Of a stretch of 64,000 nt of DNA, positions 49,695 through 60,020 are shown piece after piece. This DNA comes from Nematostella vectensis. Its lineage: Eukaryota > Cnidaria > Anthozoa > Actiniaria > Edwardsiidae. The notes below the pieces were generated by a model that saw nothing but the letters and a program-made list of their open reading frames with translations, did no database searches and was not told the origin of the DNA. The position numbers and the translations under genes are program-made. Within the stretch, counting starts at the first letter, position 1. Every line of letters begins with the position of its first letter. The DNA lies in assembly GCF_932526225.1 (NCBI RefSeq), contig NC_064041.1:13133951-13197950 (forward strand). The letters are read 5' to 3'.

Positions 49695-49787
49695 AGACTG
49701 GGTGGCACAAGTCATACCCAAACACTCGTCCCGCCGGTTGTGATACGGGCAGTTAGAGACTGGGTGGCACAAGGTGTGCCCAAACAT
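49519..49787. repeat. Four imperfect 60-72 bp tandem repeats before the polymerase
   Basis: Each unit has CTCGTCC, a GATACGGGC-like word, and TTAGAGACTGGGTGGCACAA followed by a CATACCCAAAC-like word. The last unit runs into the polymerase start codon (49,786). The placement upstream of the replication genes would suit a regulatory or origin role, but no activity is shown. Confidence 0.85.
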
Positions 49788-52700
49788 GGACGCTTACATA
49801 GAGGAGGTTCTCAATAGCATGCGTGACAAAGAGGCGCCCGCCGTACTGGCAGGGCTGGTCCAGAACATCCTGGACGAGGACATCCCCGACGATGTCAAAC
49901 ACAAGCTGCTTAAGCCGCTCGTACCGGCGAAAGTGTGGACAGAGGAAGTCTGGCGCGAGTTCGACCCTTTGCTGCCGGGACGGCGGCAAAAGGCCCCAGA
50001 GAGCTTAGACCCCGAGAAGTACTATTCTCTCTTCGTCGGGGGCGCCCATCTTCGGTTCCCAAGCGTGGATGCCACACTTCGGGGCCGAGACATAAGCGAC
50101 CGTGTTTACCAGGAGATACGAGATCTTGGTGGAGCAGGTGTCATTGCCCTAAAGCCGGTTGTGCGGGGGCCTGATATTAATGACGATGGCTCGGTGTGGT
50201 GGGTCTCGCACGAGCGGGAGTCTCTGAGGGCAAACGCAGTGTTGCCACCGGTGCTTGACATGGTGGACCCCGACCGGCGTTACAGACTATTTACGGTCGT
50301 TGGTAAAGCCCCCGCAGAGCCATTGGCGCCAATCACAGAGGAGGAAGGGCGCTCGGAGCACAAGATCGGTGGGTCGTTAGTCAAAAGAGGGGGCCAAATC
50401 GCAGTCGGTGCCCTGGAAGGCATCGATGCGGGTATTTGGGAGAAAGGACGAGAGTACCTCGTCTACGTGAGATACGAGCTTCGCCCTCTACCTGAGCAAA
50501 ATTGTGAGCCTGGGCCAATGTTTGAGCGAGAGGGGAGTGACGCCTTCGCTAACTGTGTTGTGAGCTATGTTGCCGACTTCTTGAGGAAGCGCGGCACCTC
50601 GCGCTCCCTTGGTGTAACCAAGACACGAGCTGGCCACTGGATGCACCAAAGAAGACCTCTTTAAGATGGAAAAGAAGCTCGAGGTAAAGCTAGTAGCCGT
50701 GGACGCCCTGTGGGACTCGGGGAAGTACAAGACTAAGACGAGGATTACTATCCCTTGCCACAATAACCACGCCTGGGCGAAGCTTCCGACTGAACCACCT
50801 GCTATCACGAGCGTCCACGGCCTAGACTTCGAGGCTGAGAGGGATCTTCGTTCGTTATGTCAGGAGAAGGCAGCGCTTCGCGCTAGCAGTGCCGCCACAA
50901 AAACGCGCGAGGCGAAAGTGCGAGAGGTGCTCATTCGCTTTATAAACAGGGCGATCCCCAGAAGCACGAGGATCTGGCTGTGTGGGCGTGTTATAGTCAC
51001 GCACGAAGGCAAACCTATCGGGACAGGACAGAGCGGCTATCGACAGGGTGTTTACAGACGAGACTGGATATGATCCTCAATGGCTCCCTGATGACCACCC
51101 AGCCTACCAAGAGTACACCGAAGCTACGCACTCGATGGGCGGTGCAATAGGGTATTGCTTCAAGAAGTGGACCCAAAGAGAGAACATCAGGCCAACGCCT
51201 CTTAAATACAGGGACGTCTGGCGAGCGATGGCAGGTTGAGTCCAAAGTGTGGGATAGCAAGGAAAACTTAAGGGCGCAGCCTCATGCGCACATCGACATG
51301 CGTGCGGCGTACCTAGGATGCGAGGACAGTGTCTTCGGCGGCGCCTCGGACGCCATTGATCTGGTACGGAAATACGGCTTCCCTAAGAACGTGTATCGTA
51401 TCGCGGATGTTGTGGGACGGCCATTGAGCGAGGTTCTTCAACTGACCGGGGCCATTCAGCTGACCGAGTGGGAGTTCTCTGAGGCCTGCCACCCCTACAC
51501 TTCCGGGAGGGTAGGGCAGCACTTGGAACAAAACGAGGGCTGGATTACCACGCCAGAGCTCAAGGACCTGTTAGACTCGGGTGACCTCGTCATGGCCACG
51601 GCGAGGGAGGTGTTGTATAGCGTCGGAAAAAAGAACTCCATTAAGTTCCCCCACTCCATCGCGTGCCGCCCCGGCGGCGAAGACTCGCAGTACCCTGAGG
51701 GTCGAGATCTCGCTGTCCGTTTCGTAGGCAAGTGCGCTTGCCACGGCGACGAGTCCTCGATCGTAGTCCGCGACCGTGAGGAAGCCGAGTATCTGACAAA
51801 CCTCCTTGCGGGCACCGACCACTTACTTAACTTCGAGCATGCCGACGGGGCTCATCTGATCCAATACAAAGACGGTGTCCGGCGCTCACAATGGTACCAT
51901 ATCAGGGCCTTCGTCTTGGCGTACACAAACATAGCGTTGCGACGCATGTTGAGGCGGATCCCCCGCGAAGACGTCCTCCGAGTGTGCACAGATGCCATAT
52001 ACGCAAAGGCGGTGCCCAGTGGTGTTAAGCTCGTGGAGCGAAATCCGAGGTATGGAGAGTGGCGCCACAAGAAGCCTGGGTACGAGTGGCGACCCGAAGC
52101 GGCTTGGGGTCCGCAGAGATCGGGGAGTTTGGCTAGGGAGCCAAGCACTGCGCCGAGTCTGCCATGCGATCTAGTTGCCGCAACCTCTGCAAAGATGTAT
52201 CTAGCCGGCCAAGGAGGATCGGGGAAGACCGAGTAAGCGGTGAGCATGTTCCGCGGCCGCAACGTTGTGGTGCTCACCCCCGAGAACGACCTTGCCCACG
52301 ACCATCGCAACAACCCGCGCCTCGCGGTGAAGGCTCAAACCTACCACCACTAGCTCTGCATACCAGCGGAGAAGCCGATAGAGGAGTGGAGACCTTCCGA
52401 GCTGGGGCACAAACTCGACCGTCTCGCAGAAGTAATCATCATTGACGAGTGCTGTAAGGTACAGACTAAAGTGCTACGCGCCATCCTAGGGTATCTCGCC
52501 ACGTGGCCGTGTCAGGTAGTGTGTTGTGGCGACTATGGGCAGGTCCCGCCCTGGGGAGATAAAGAGGGGCCTCACGATATGCTCAAGGAGTGGGCACATG
52601 GGAACATCCGCTGGTTCGAGTCCGACTACCGCTGCCTGTGTGAAGACTGCGGAAAGCCGTACAGTACATGCGACTGCGGCTCTGCCGCGCCCTCTTCCAG

Positions 52701-53316
52701 TCTCCACGGCATAAAGGGCCGGATTTGGTGTCAGCCAGATTCCCAACAGCTTGAGGTGTTTCGAGAGGAGTGGGATGGGGTGGCGTTCTACGCGGCGATT
52801 GAGCAGGCCCACCCAAGCGATATGTGGGTGTGCTCGACCAACAAAATGGGGGCCCTTGTTCAGCAGCGATTGGTAGAGCACCACAGGAAAAACTACCCCC
52901 GATTGCCAGCAACCATCCGCTTTGACCCCGATCCTAGCGTCGCGCATCGTTATCGCAAGCAAGGGCGGCCGGTGCCCGTGCCAGGCAAAAGGGGTGAGAA
53001 GGTCGACGCGTACAAAGGCACGGTAGTCGAGGTTCCTCTCGACGCGGTCCTTAACGGGCTTCCCCTCGAGTGGAAATACTCGGGCTGGGGGACAGTCCAA
53101 CGGGTGCAGGGCAAGACTATCCAGACTCCAAGACGTTTGTTTATCATAGACCACAGCTTAGAGGGTTGGATCACGAATGCTGTATACACCGGCATCTCCC
53201 GCGTTCGGCGCGCCGACCAGATAGTCCGCGTGACCCCCCCCCCCCCTCCGATAACCCCCCCGGTGCCTTGGTTCCCACAGGACTGCAGGCTACGCCCAGT
53301 GAAGAGCTCATTATAG
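49786..53316 (+). pseudogene. Palm-type DNA polymerase fused to SF1 helicase (broken)
   Basis: The gene begins with MDAYIEEVLNSM. Open pieces run in frame 1 (to 50,664), frame 2 (50,666-51,073), frame 3 (51,048-51,239) and frame 1 again (51,247 on), so at least three frameshifts are present. In-frame TAA (52,234-52,236) and TAG (52,351-52,353) follow. The polymerase part shows an acidic motif A (HIDMRAAYLGCE, about 51,290) and motif C (CTDAIYAK, about 51,990). The helicase part shows Walker A (GQGGSGKTE, about 52,205), Walker B (IIDECC, about 52,438), motif III (CCGDYGQVPPWG, about 52,523) and motif VI (GISRVRRADQ, about 53,190). This order, palm polymerase then SF1 helicase in one chain, is not the usual Polinton protein-primed PolB. 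It would replicate the element. The family name is uncertain. Confidence 0.7.
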
Positions 53317-53588
53317 CGCGAATCAAGCGATACGCTATAGACGACAGGCAAAAGGGTCGCACAAAGCACACGGGACCGCACCATGTTCTGACGGTAGACC
53401 ACGTACTCGGCATGATTACTGACGCGGAAAAGAAGTGCACGGTCTGTGGCACTCAGTTTCTGCTTCAGGGGTACACCAAGAGTCACCCCCAATGCTTCAG
53501 TATCGACTGGCTAGACGACAGTCAGGGTCACTACAAGTGGAATGTCAGACTCACGTGCCTTAGCTGCAATAGAAGGCACAAGCGCTGA
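53262..53588 (+). pseudogene. HNH-type nuclease domain at the end of the helicase gene
   Basis: A reading frame one step off the helicase frame enters after a 13-base C run (53,234-53,246). It encodes CTVCGTQF, then SIDWLDDSQGHYKWNVRLTC and SCNRRHKR. Two CxxC pairs flanking an Asp-rich, GHY-N core fit the HNH (beta-beta-alpha metal) nuclease fold. The helicase frame itself ends at 53,316, so the domain was probably fused C-terminally and separated by slippage in the C run. It may nick or process DNA in replication; this is inference from family. Confidence 0.6.
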
Positions 53589-53623
53589 TCACGCTAGCGT
53601 CAAACTAGCGTCACGTTACGCAA

Positions 53624-54751
53624 CTAAGAACGCGTGAAGCCGTGCTTAGAGTACGCCGTGTAATACACTGGCTGTCCGGGCTCCATGACCCTCTTTAGTA
53701 TTGGGTATGCCTTGCTTGTCCACCACGGGTCCGTCGCTCGCCGTCGGCCCTTGTCCTGAAGGTCTTCCTCGTTTACGGCGATGTACACCTACGTTGCTAC
53801 CTCTAAGGGGGGCTTTTCGGCTTCGAGAGGCACGCGCCTCAGCTTTATGGCGTCTTTAGGCGCAACGCCAGTCATGCGAGTCTTCGTTGCGTTTATGTCC
53901 GAGATTACGATTGGCAAAGCAGTAACCCACTCGCGGTTTGTCTCGCCGGATGCAAGCTCCTCCGAGTACTGCGCACGAAATAGGCGCTGTGCCAGCCCGC
54001 GATGGAAAGACTCGGCGAAAGCTTGGCTCCTGTGGTGTCCTGGCCCAGCCCGTCGGGCCTCCACCCCGTGGTCTGTTAGGAGCTTTGTGGTAGCACCCTT
54101 GAACTCCGTGCCGTCATCAACCATGAGGACTTTAGGCCATGTGAGAGGTCCCTCTGCATAGATGTCAGCGAGTTCGCGGGAGACGACGGCCGCGCTCTTA
54201 GTCGTCAGTGGGCAGGCGGCTTTATATCGTGAAGCAACGTCAACGACAATCAGGGCATACTTGTACCCGCGGTCGGTTGGCAAGAATAGCAGGTCCGACT
54301 GGTGGATACGGTTTGGTATCTGCTCCGAGAAGTGGGCGTAGGTAGTCGGAGGAGGGGATGTCTGTGTGTAGCCGGGCGACGAGGACGACGGGCTGCGAGC
54401 CTCTTTCTTTGCTCTGTCTTCTTTCGAGGCCGCACAGTCGTCGAGTATGATTAGCGTATTAGTTCCTTCGAGGAGGGCGGAGACAAACCTCAGCAGTATG
54501 TCGATCTGACCCGCCTCAGGTGCGATGACAAACAGACGATTGTCGCCCTCGCCGAAGCCGTCGTATGTTTTGTTGTAGACAAAGGTAGGGCACATGAGTA
54601 CGATGTAGTCAAACTTGCCCCGGAAGGGGCCGCGCAGCCGGTCCACTATGAATCGGGTCTTCCCGCATGACGTCGGGCCCACGATGAGAGCGTTAAATGG
54701 GATGTTTTTCTGGTCCATACCGCGCTGCCGCAGCGCCTCGCGCAGAAACAC
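53624..54751 (-). pseudogene. Packaging ATPase segment running into a retroviral-type integrase
   Basis: Residues 1 to about 118 are a FtsK/A32-type packaging ATPase start, with Walker A (GPTSCGKT) and Walker B (TLIILDDCAAS). The frame then passes through a Ser/Pro-rich stretch into the integrase catalytic core with its acidic triad (HQSDLLFLPTD, VDDGTEFKG, AESFHRGL). A TAG at 53,789-53,791 interrupts the frame; the same frame then continues to 53,624 with the basic, Trp-containing GRRRATDPWW end that integrases of this class carry. The C-terminal half of the ATPase and the N-terminal zinc/arm region of the integrase are missing, so this looks like an internal deletion that joined two genes in frame. 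It starts 17 bp after the capsid-like gene, in the same direction. Confidence 0.8.
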
Positions 54752-54767
54752 GTTTCGGTGCCTGTGC

Positions 54768-55739
54768 TCAGTATTGTATGGACTCTAGCTGTCCGTTCAT
54801 AAGGTTCATTTGGGCGTCGGCCACCACAAACACGTGACAGTTTACGGTAGCCGTGCCGCTTGCCGTGCGTTTTATCTCGAGGTGCACACCGTCGCGGGTA
54901 TTGACCAATCGGAGACCCCCCCCATGAATAGCACTGTCGTCCGTCGCTCAAAGGACGATCTACAGAGCAAACTTGTTATCGCCATAGAACGACTCGGGGC
55001 CGATTGCCGGGGCGGCAGGCGCTCCGCTGTGCCTCCCCGGGGAGGGGCGGACGAACCGCCTTTTCGCCTCCCTCCAGAAATCCGTGGGGCGCAGCCCCTG
55101 GCTGAAGACCTTGTTTGGCATGCCGTCGATTGTAACGCGAACGCTCTTGATGTCGGGGTACACGATCTTCTCAGAGTCGCAAGCCCCTGCCGTGTATGGC
55201 TCCACAAAGAGGAGCAACAGACCACTCATAGACCTTCGCGGCAGGTTGACACTCTCGTGGATTATGCTGTCCGTCCCTTTGCTAATATGGAAGGTCTTGT
55301 GAAGGTTCACTTGCTCGTAGAAAAACGTTGTGCCGTTTTGGAAGGCGGCGGCTGTAGACCGGGCGAGGTTGTCGTCCCTCAGGCTTTCGTATTCCAGCTC
55401 TAGATTTTTGATGCCATAGGATAATTTGGTAGCATCGCTTCCGACTACTACCTGGTCAACCGTTGCGAACGTGATTTTGAAGAGCAGCGCCTCGGAGAGC
55501 GCCCTTGGGTACAGTACGCCGTGGTCCGTCAGCAGAGGATGGTCTAGCAGGACGGTGTACCTCGCCCCGTGGGCGGCATTTAGAGCGTTCTCCTTGGCGT
55601 TACTAGTCGCTAGTCTAGTATTATTTGCATGGCCTGAGATGGAGAGATCGAGACCGACCCTCAAGGAGCCAGGCACGAGCGTGACGCCTTCCGATAGCTT
55701 TGGAACCGCCACATATAGCGTCTCGCCTGGGGAGGCCAT
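54768..55739 (-). pseudogene. Capsid-like virion protein (two in-frame stops)
   Basis: The frame from 55,739 gives 259 residues to a stop at 54,960-54,962. A second stop lies at 54,948-54,950, after which the same frame stays open to 54,768. The protein is beta-rich in appearance, with segments GVLYPRALSEALLF, KSVRVTIDGMPNKVF and DFWREAKRRF that resemble double-jelly-roll-type structural proteins of Polinton-like elements. It stands just upstream of the ATPase, as capsid genes often do. I base the capsid call on resemblance and order, not on a search; another structural protein is possible. Confidence 0.5.
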
Positions 55740-55942
55740 CGACGGGTTGAGAGTGGCCCGGTGAACAGTTCTCTCGGCTTTCTGGGTGTTCGTTGGGGGT
55801 CAAGTTTATCGCTGACTGACATCCCTATTGCATATATTATATATCATATATGTTTATACACATAAAGTACGAAGCCGCGTGGCTATAGTGCGGACTGTTA
55901 GACATGTCTAATATAGCATAGCACGAGTTATGCGCACGCATC
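55740..55942. promoter_or_regulatory. Divergent intergenic region inside the element
   Basis: About 200 bp separate the minus-strand capsid-like gene and the plus-strand gene at 55,943. It contains an AT-rich TATATTATATATCATATATG stretch near 55,833-55,852 in otherwise GC-rich DNA. That would suit a two-way promoter. Confidence 0.4.
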
Positions 55943-56901
55943 ATGGGTGATGTTGACGTTGACGTTGACCATACCTTGCCTGGTGCGTCCGCCGATCGCG
56001 GAGCGGGGGACGACGAGACGACTCCCCTTATCCCGTTTGACCCCGACGATGGGAAGTCGATCCTAATGACGAGCACGTTATCACGTATGCATGCTGCGCA
56101 TAGCATGGCTACGCGAAGCGCAACGCAAACGACCGCTGAAGCCTCTATCACCACAGAGGGTGCGGCGACAAGACTCGGTCTTCAGTCCCTCAGGGAGAAA
56201 TACCCAGACCTTAACGAGAATCTGATACGGTTCCAGTCAGACCAGAGGGGGAAGACGCTAATACGGGTTCGTAACCTCGGCAAAGGGGGTTGGACTGAAC
56301 CAAGACAGCTGTTCAATGAGGACGGGGGCGTTCGACAGGACGTTGCAAAGCTGAAAGGCTTCAAGCTGGCGATGGGGTCCGTGGCAGAGATAGACGCGGC
56401 CATCAGGAAAACACAGAACGAGTCCAAGAGCTGCAAGGGGTGGTAGCCACAGACAGGGAGACCATCGACGACCCTAACACGTCAGAGAGTCGCCGCCAAG
56501 AGGCCCGTGAGCGCAGCGAGGAGGGGCTGTCCGAGATTCACGAACTAGAACGCGAAAACCGAGAGCTCGAGAACCAAAAGCCGCTATGAGAGCGCATCAA
56601 AGCCATCTTCAAAAAGTACGGCTTTACCGTCACCGCTATCGGGTTGGCCGTAGCGACGACGATCGCGGCCATTGTGACGTTGCTCGGCAAGTCGCTCTCC
56701 TCCGTGGCCAGAGGGGTCGGTAACGGGCTTAAGGCCATCGGGAAAAAGCTAGGCGAGCTTCTCCCTGGGCTAGTAGGCAGCATCGTGTTTAAGGCTGCAG
56801 GAGAAGCGGTGAAATTCCTTGGCAAAAATGCGTGGCTGCTCATTCTAGCCGTAGCCGCGTTCTTGGTTCGTCGAATGCAAAGCAGTCATCGGAACAAGTA
56901 A
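55943..56901 (+). pseudogene. Candidate virion membrane-active protein (frameshift and stop)
   Basis: The N-terminal 167 codons are acidic at first (MGDVDVDVDHTLPG), then carry a LREKYPDLNENLIRFQ segment. The frame must shift near 56,430 to enter a coiled-coil-like Glu/Arg stretch (ELERENRELENQ), followed by a TGA at 56,587-56,589. The same frame then stays open to 56,901 with an amphipathic Gly/Lys segment (VGNGLKAIGKKLGELLPG) and a C-terminal hydrophobic span (AWLLILAVAAFLV). Such glycine/lysine amphipathic helices before a membrane anchor suit a minor virion protein acting on membranes; this is inference. Its end overlaps by 16 bp the end of the convergent gene at 56,886. Confidence 0.5.
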
Positions 56902-57410
56902 TACGCCGCGGCCACCGCGAGTGCCGACAACCCCGCCTTGAGGGCGGTGTGGTCACTTTTTTCGCCCGGTCCGGGTGCGCTTGCCGTTCCGGAGGCAGTC
57001 ATGCTATGCGCAGCGTGCGTACGTGGAGAGGGGGCAGGGGCCGCGCTCTCTGCGTGCACTTTCGCAGGGACGGAAGCCTTGCTTCGCACCTCGCGGTCGA
57101 TCCCAGGGTCAGTCACGTGTTGCACCCTAGGATGCCCACCGGCCATGTTATGAGCACCGACTGGCTTTGTCTCGGTGTTGATCGCGTTTGCGCCGAGCGT
57201 CATGGAGTCTGTGGCTTTCTGCAGCTTATTGTTGTAGCCCACAACGCTTTGCGTGTTTATCACCAGATCGCTCGGCATCAGCCACACTCCTGGTGCGACC
57301 GCAAGACTCAGTCTCACCTTGGCCTCCTGCATGGCTAGCTGGTACCTTTGCACGCTTTGAGCGATTTTGTTTTCTGTGATCGCGTCTTCAAGCAGCTTCG
57401 TGACCTCCAC
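56886..57410 (-). CDS. Tail-anchored accessory protein of the element
   Basis: This open frame of 174 residues starts 27 bp after the stop of the upstream minus gene, as in a co-transcribed pair. The N-terminal half is helical in appearance (MEVTKLLEDAITENKIAQS). The middle is Ala/Pro/Ser-rich and low in complexity, and the C terminus ends in a short hydrophobic segment (ALKAGLSALAVAAAYYLF). I do not recognise a family. A virion or membrane-associated role fits its neighbours but is unproven. It is one of two genes in the element without a break. Confidence 0.55.
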   Translation of the reverse strand: MEVTKLLEDAITENKIAQSVQRYQLAMQEAKVRLSLAVAPGVWLMPSDLVINTQSVVGYNNKLQKATDSMTLGANAINTETKPVGAHNMAGGHPRVQHVTDPGIDREVRSKASVPAKVHAESAAPAPSPRTHAAHSMTASGTASAPGPGEKSDHTALKAGLSALAVAAAYYLFR

Positions 57411-57437
57411 CGGCCCCCGCGATAGAGGAACGGACGT

Positions 57438-58403
57438 TTACCTGCGCGCCAACGCTGTGTAGACGAACGCCTCGACCGAGCGATCGAGTCTTCCTAGCCC
57501 TGCTTTCGTCAGCCCCTCACCTTTGAGAGGCGCAAACCAGCTATATTGCACGCCCCCGTGGTCGTCGTTGCGTATGTAACCCACCTGCTTCCCACTATTG
57601 TACGTCCCACCTTCGTCGCTAAACAGATTGAGGTGGCTCGGGTACTCGTCCGCCGCCGTGTCGTAGCCACGGATCACGTGCACGTTGCGATACCCCTCCC
57701 CCGGGTAGAACACAAACACATCGCCTAGCCCGTGGTTCCGCCCGCCTTTCCATCGGAAGTCCGGCTTACGCGGCAAACCGAACTCTATACATAGACGCTC
57801 GAAAGCGGCCTTCTTGTAGGGGTTACCTTTTTGCGTGAACGGGCTGTCGCCAGGCAGGGGGGCGCCGAGCTCGTAGAGTATCCTCCGGGTGGTAAAGTAG
57901 ACGTGAAACCTTAGAAATCCCCTGATGACAGAGGGGAGCGTAGCGAAAGCGGGGTCGACTAGGGACACCCCACATCCGGCGGTTGCGCACCAGACCGCAA
58001 AGTTGAGCTGCTGTGGCCAGTACCCGTAGGAAGGCTCCGATAGCCACCGGCGAGACTCCTTGACGGACTTGTGCGTGACTACTGTCTCTTTGAATATGTC
58101 TCGGACCCTAGTCGTGAATGATTTGTCCTCAGCCACGTGTATCTCTAGTAGTGGGGTGAGTAGTGGGGTGATGTCTGAGGCCGTGCTCTCCACGGGGGTC
58201 GCGGACACGGCGTAGAGCAGCTTTTGCGCGAGGGTCAGAGACCAAGGGAAACCGGTTTTTGCGCGTTTGACTTGTTCGGCTATAGCGTGTTTGATATGTT
58301 CGGCTATAGAGGCTCCCGCCGCAACTGCCGCCTTCTTCGTCTCTTCCTCCTCCCTTCGGGGAATCGCCTCCTCGTTCAGCATCCGCCAGCCTTCCCAATC
58401 CAT
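57438..58403 (-). CDS. Intact conserved-looking protein of the element, possible virion component
   Basis: This open frame of 321 residues has a charged, Ala-rich helical N terminus (to about residue 50). It then has an SLTLAQKLLYAVSATPVEST segment and a longer globular part with RFHVYFTTRRILYEL, NHGLGDVFVFYPGEG, FSDEGGTYNSGKQVGYIRND and a C-terminal GLTKAGLGRLDRSVEAFVYT. I recall proteins of similar design among uncharacterised cnidarian proteins and suspect a structural role, but I cannot assign one. Unlike its neighbours it has no stop or shift, so it was either inserted recently or spared by chance. Confidence 0.6.
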   Translation of the reverse strand: MDWEGWRMLNEEAIPRREEEETKKAAVAAGASIAEHIKHAIAEQVKRAKTGFPWSLTLAQKLLYAVSATPVESTASDITPLLTPLLEIHVAEDKSFTTRVRDIFKETVVTHKSVKESRRWLSEPSYGYWPQQLNFAVWCATAGCGVSLVDPAFATLPSVIRGFLRFHVYFTTRRILYELGAPLPGDSPFTQKGNPYKKAAFERLCIEFGLPRKPDFRWKGGRNHGLGDVFVFYPGEGYRNVHVIRGYDTAADEYPSHLNLFSDEGGTYNSGKQVGYIRNDDHGGVQYSWFAPLKGEGLTKAGLGRLDRSVEAFVYTALARR

Positions 58404-58433
58404 GCTCAGCCCTATTAAACACGAAGGCGGGCT

Positions 58434-59110
58434 ATGTTCAACACAATGCTGGTCCTACATACTGTGTTCACCGGAGGCGAACAGACGCTCTTCTTCGAGC
58501 GGCCGATAAGGCGCCCACGCTTCGTGGCGCTCCAGCAGTGCTCGCTGTTTAACAGCTGGTATAATCTCGAGCGGGAGCATCAGATAACGACTATAGCCAC
58601 CCTCCCGCCCGTCGCTACTCTGCCAGCCGGGCACCACACATCCGAGTCCATCGTGGAAACGATCAGCCGCGCTGAAAGCAAGATTCTGACCGCGAAGCTG
58701 GGAAGATCGCGCTCATGTCCAAAGGCGTTGCGTTCCTGAATGCCGAGCTTTGCGCACTATTTGGCCTAGAGGCTAAAGACGATCAGTTGGGGGGGGCGGG
58801 GCCTCGCACTGCCCTTGGGGGGCCCCCACTTAATGTGACTTTGCCGAAAATAGAGGCCCTCTACATCTTCTGCGATATCGTAGACCGCACGCAATGCCTC
58901 GCCATAGACGAGCCTTCAAACGTTCTCGCTTGCCTAGAAACCCGCGGGAGGCCGCACGAGAAAGTCGTCTATGGGCCCGACATCCCCGTTTGTGTCGCAG
59001 CATCTTCCTCTGAGTTTGTCTCGAGTATCCATATATGGATCAGGGATGACCGCGGTAGACGGGTGGACTTTAAGGGCAAGCCCGTTCGCCTCGTATTAGA
59101 GCTAACCTAG
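58434..59110 (+). pseudogene. Minor structural-like protein, one frameshift
   Basis: The first piece (58,434-58,739) begins MFNTMLVLHTVFTGG. A change of frame near 58,700 leads into the second piece (58,715-59,110), with LPKIEALYIFCDIVD and a C-terminal SSIHIWIRDDRGRRVDFKGK followed by PVRLVLEL. The ending suggests a beta-sandwich. I take it as a minor capsid or fibre-type protein of the element by position and style; no family is certain. It is divergent from the minus gene at 58,403, only 30 bp away. Confidence 0.45.
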
Positions 59111-59126
59111 GCCCGACGCAACAAGC

Positions 59127-59811
59127 ATGGCAAACAGCGACGTTAGCAGCGGTGCCATATACCCCTCGATTCCCAGCGTCTACCCCCCGAAGGGTACGCA
59201 CATGACGCCTACCGCTCCGTCAAGCATCGGCGGCGACGTGCAAAGCTTCCGACTCCAGAAAATATGTGACAATCAGGCGGTTCTAGACAACGAGATAACG
59301 CATCATCGACAGGCGCGGAAGAAGTATAAGCGCGCCTTTGCCGTTACCCATGCTGTGTCTGTGGCATCCGCTATCGCTGCAGGGGCGCTTTCCAACGCCG
59401 GGGTGGGGGTCTCTCTGAGTGGGATAGGGGTTCTGATCGGCGGTCCGCTGGCAGGGGTCGCTGGGCTGGTCGGTGTCGTGGGCGCGGGCGCGAAGGGTAG
59501 TCTCTAGGGGTCTCACGAGCAAGGTGGCTAAACACGAAGACCCGATGGTTTTAGCGGAGAGTAAGAAAAACTCGATCAGCGAGCTGGTCTCTAGGGCTCT
59601 GCAAGACGGGTATATCTCAGACGAAGAGTTTCGGCTAATACTTCAGGAACAAGAGAGATACTACGCGCTCAAGGCCGCTATCAGAGCTCGACACGGCCTC
59701 GCATCGTGTGAGAAAAAAAGCAAGAAAGGGCCCTCCCTGGAAGCACGCGAAAAGATGAAAAAGAGGCTGCGAGAAATTCGCGAGGAGTTCGGAAGCGAGG
59801 TGTTCGAGTAA
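59127..59811 (+). pseudogene. Helical protein with Gly-rich hydrophobic centre, one frameshift
   Basis: The first piece (59,127-59,507) has a Pro/Ser-rich start. A helical segment follows (LQKICDNQAVLDNEITHHRQ and next residues), then a glycine-rich hydrophobic stretch (LSGIGVLIGGPLAGVAGLVG). A frame change near 59,490-59,510 continues into a charged piece to 59,811 (ISELVSRALQDGYISDEEF and a Lys/Arg/Glu-rich end). The hydrophobic centre could insert in a membrane. The function is unknown. It follows the gene before it by 16 bp, so the two were likely co-transcribed. Confidence 0.5.
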
Positions 59812-60020
59812 AGCTCAGGTTTAAACGCCACGCCAGCGGCTTTGAATTTACGGCCGAAAAACGGTCATTCCGCGCTCCGTAGGTTGGCGGCCCAATCCAC
59901 GTTCCTCGTTTTCGCGGCCCTCAGGTCCTAGCACAAGGCGCTGGCGTCCCCGACATAGATTAATGATTGCTAACCATCGCTAATTACCCATCTACGCGGA
60001 GTGTGCTTTGCGTAGATTTA

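Noticed and set aside
49302-49787. Minus-strand 161-codon frame across the left repeats of the element
   Set aside because: It is antisense to the Cys-rich gene and the tandem repeats, and its internal repeats follow from them.
57546-58509. Plus-strand frames opposite the 321-residue gene
   Set aside because: They are antisense shadows in GC-rich DNA without recognisable content.
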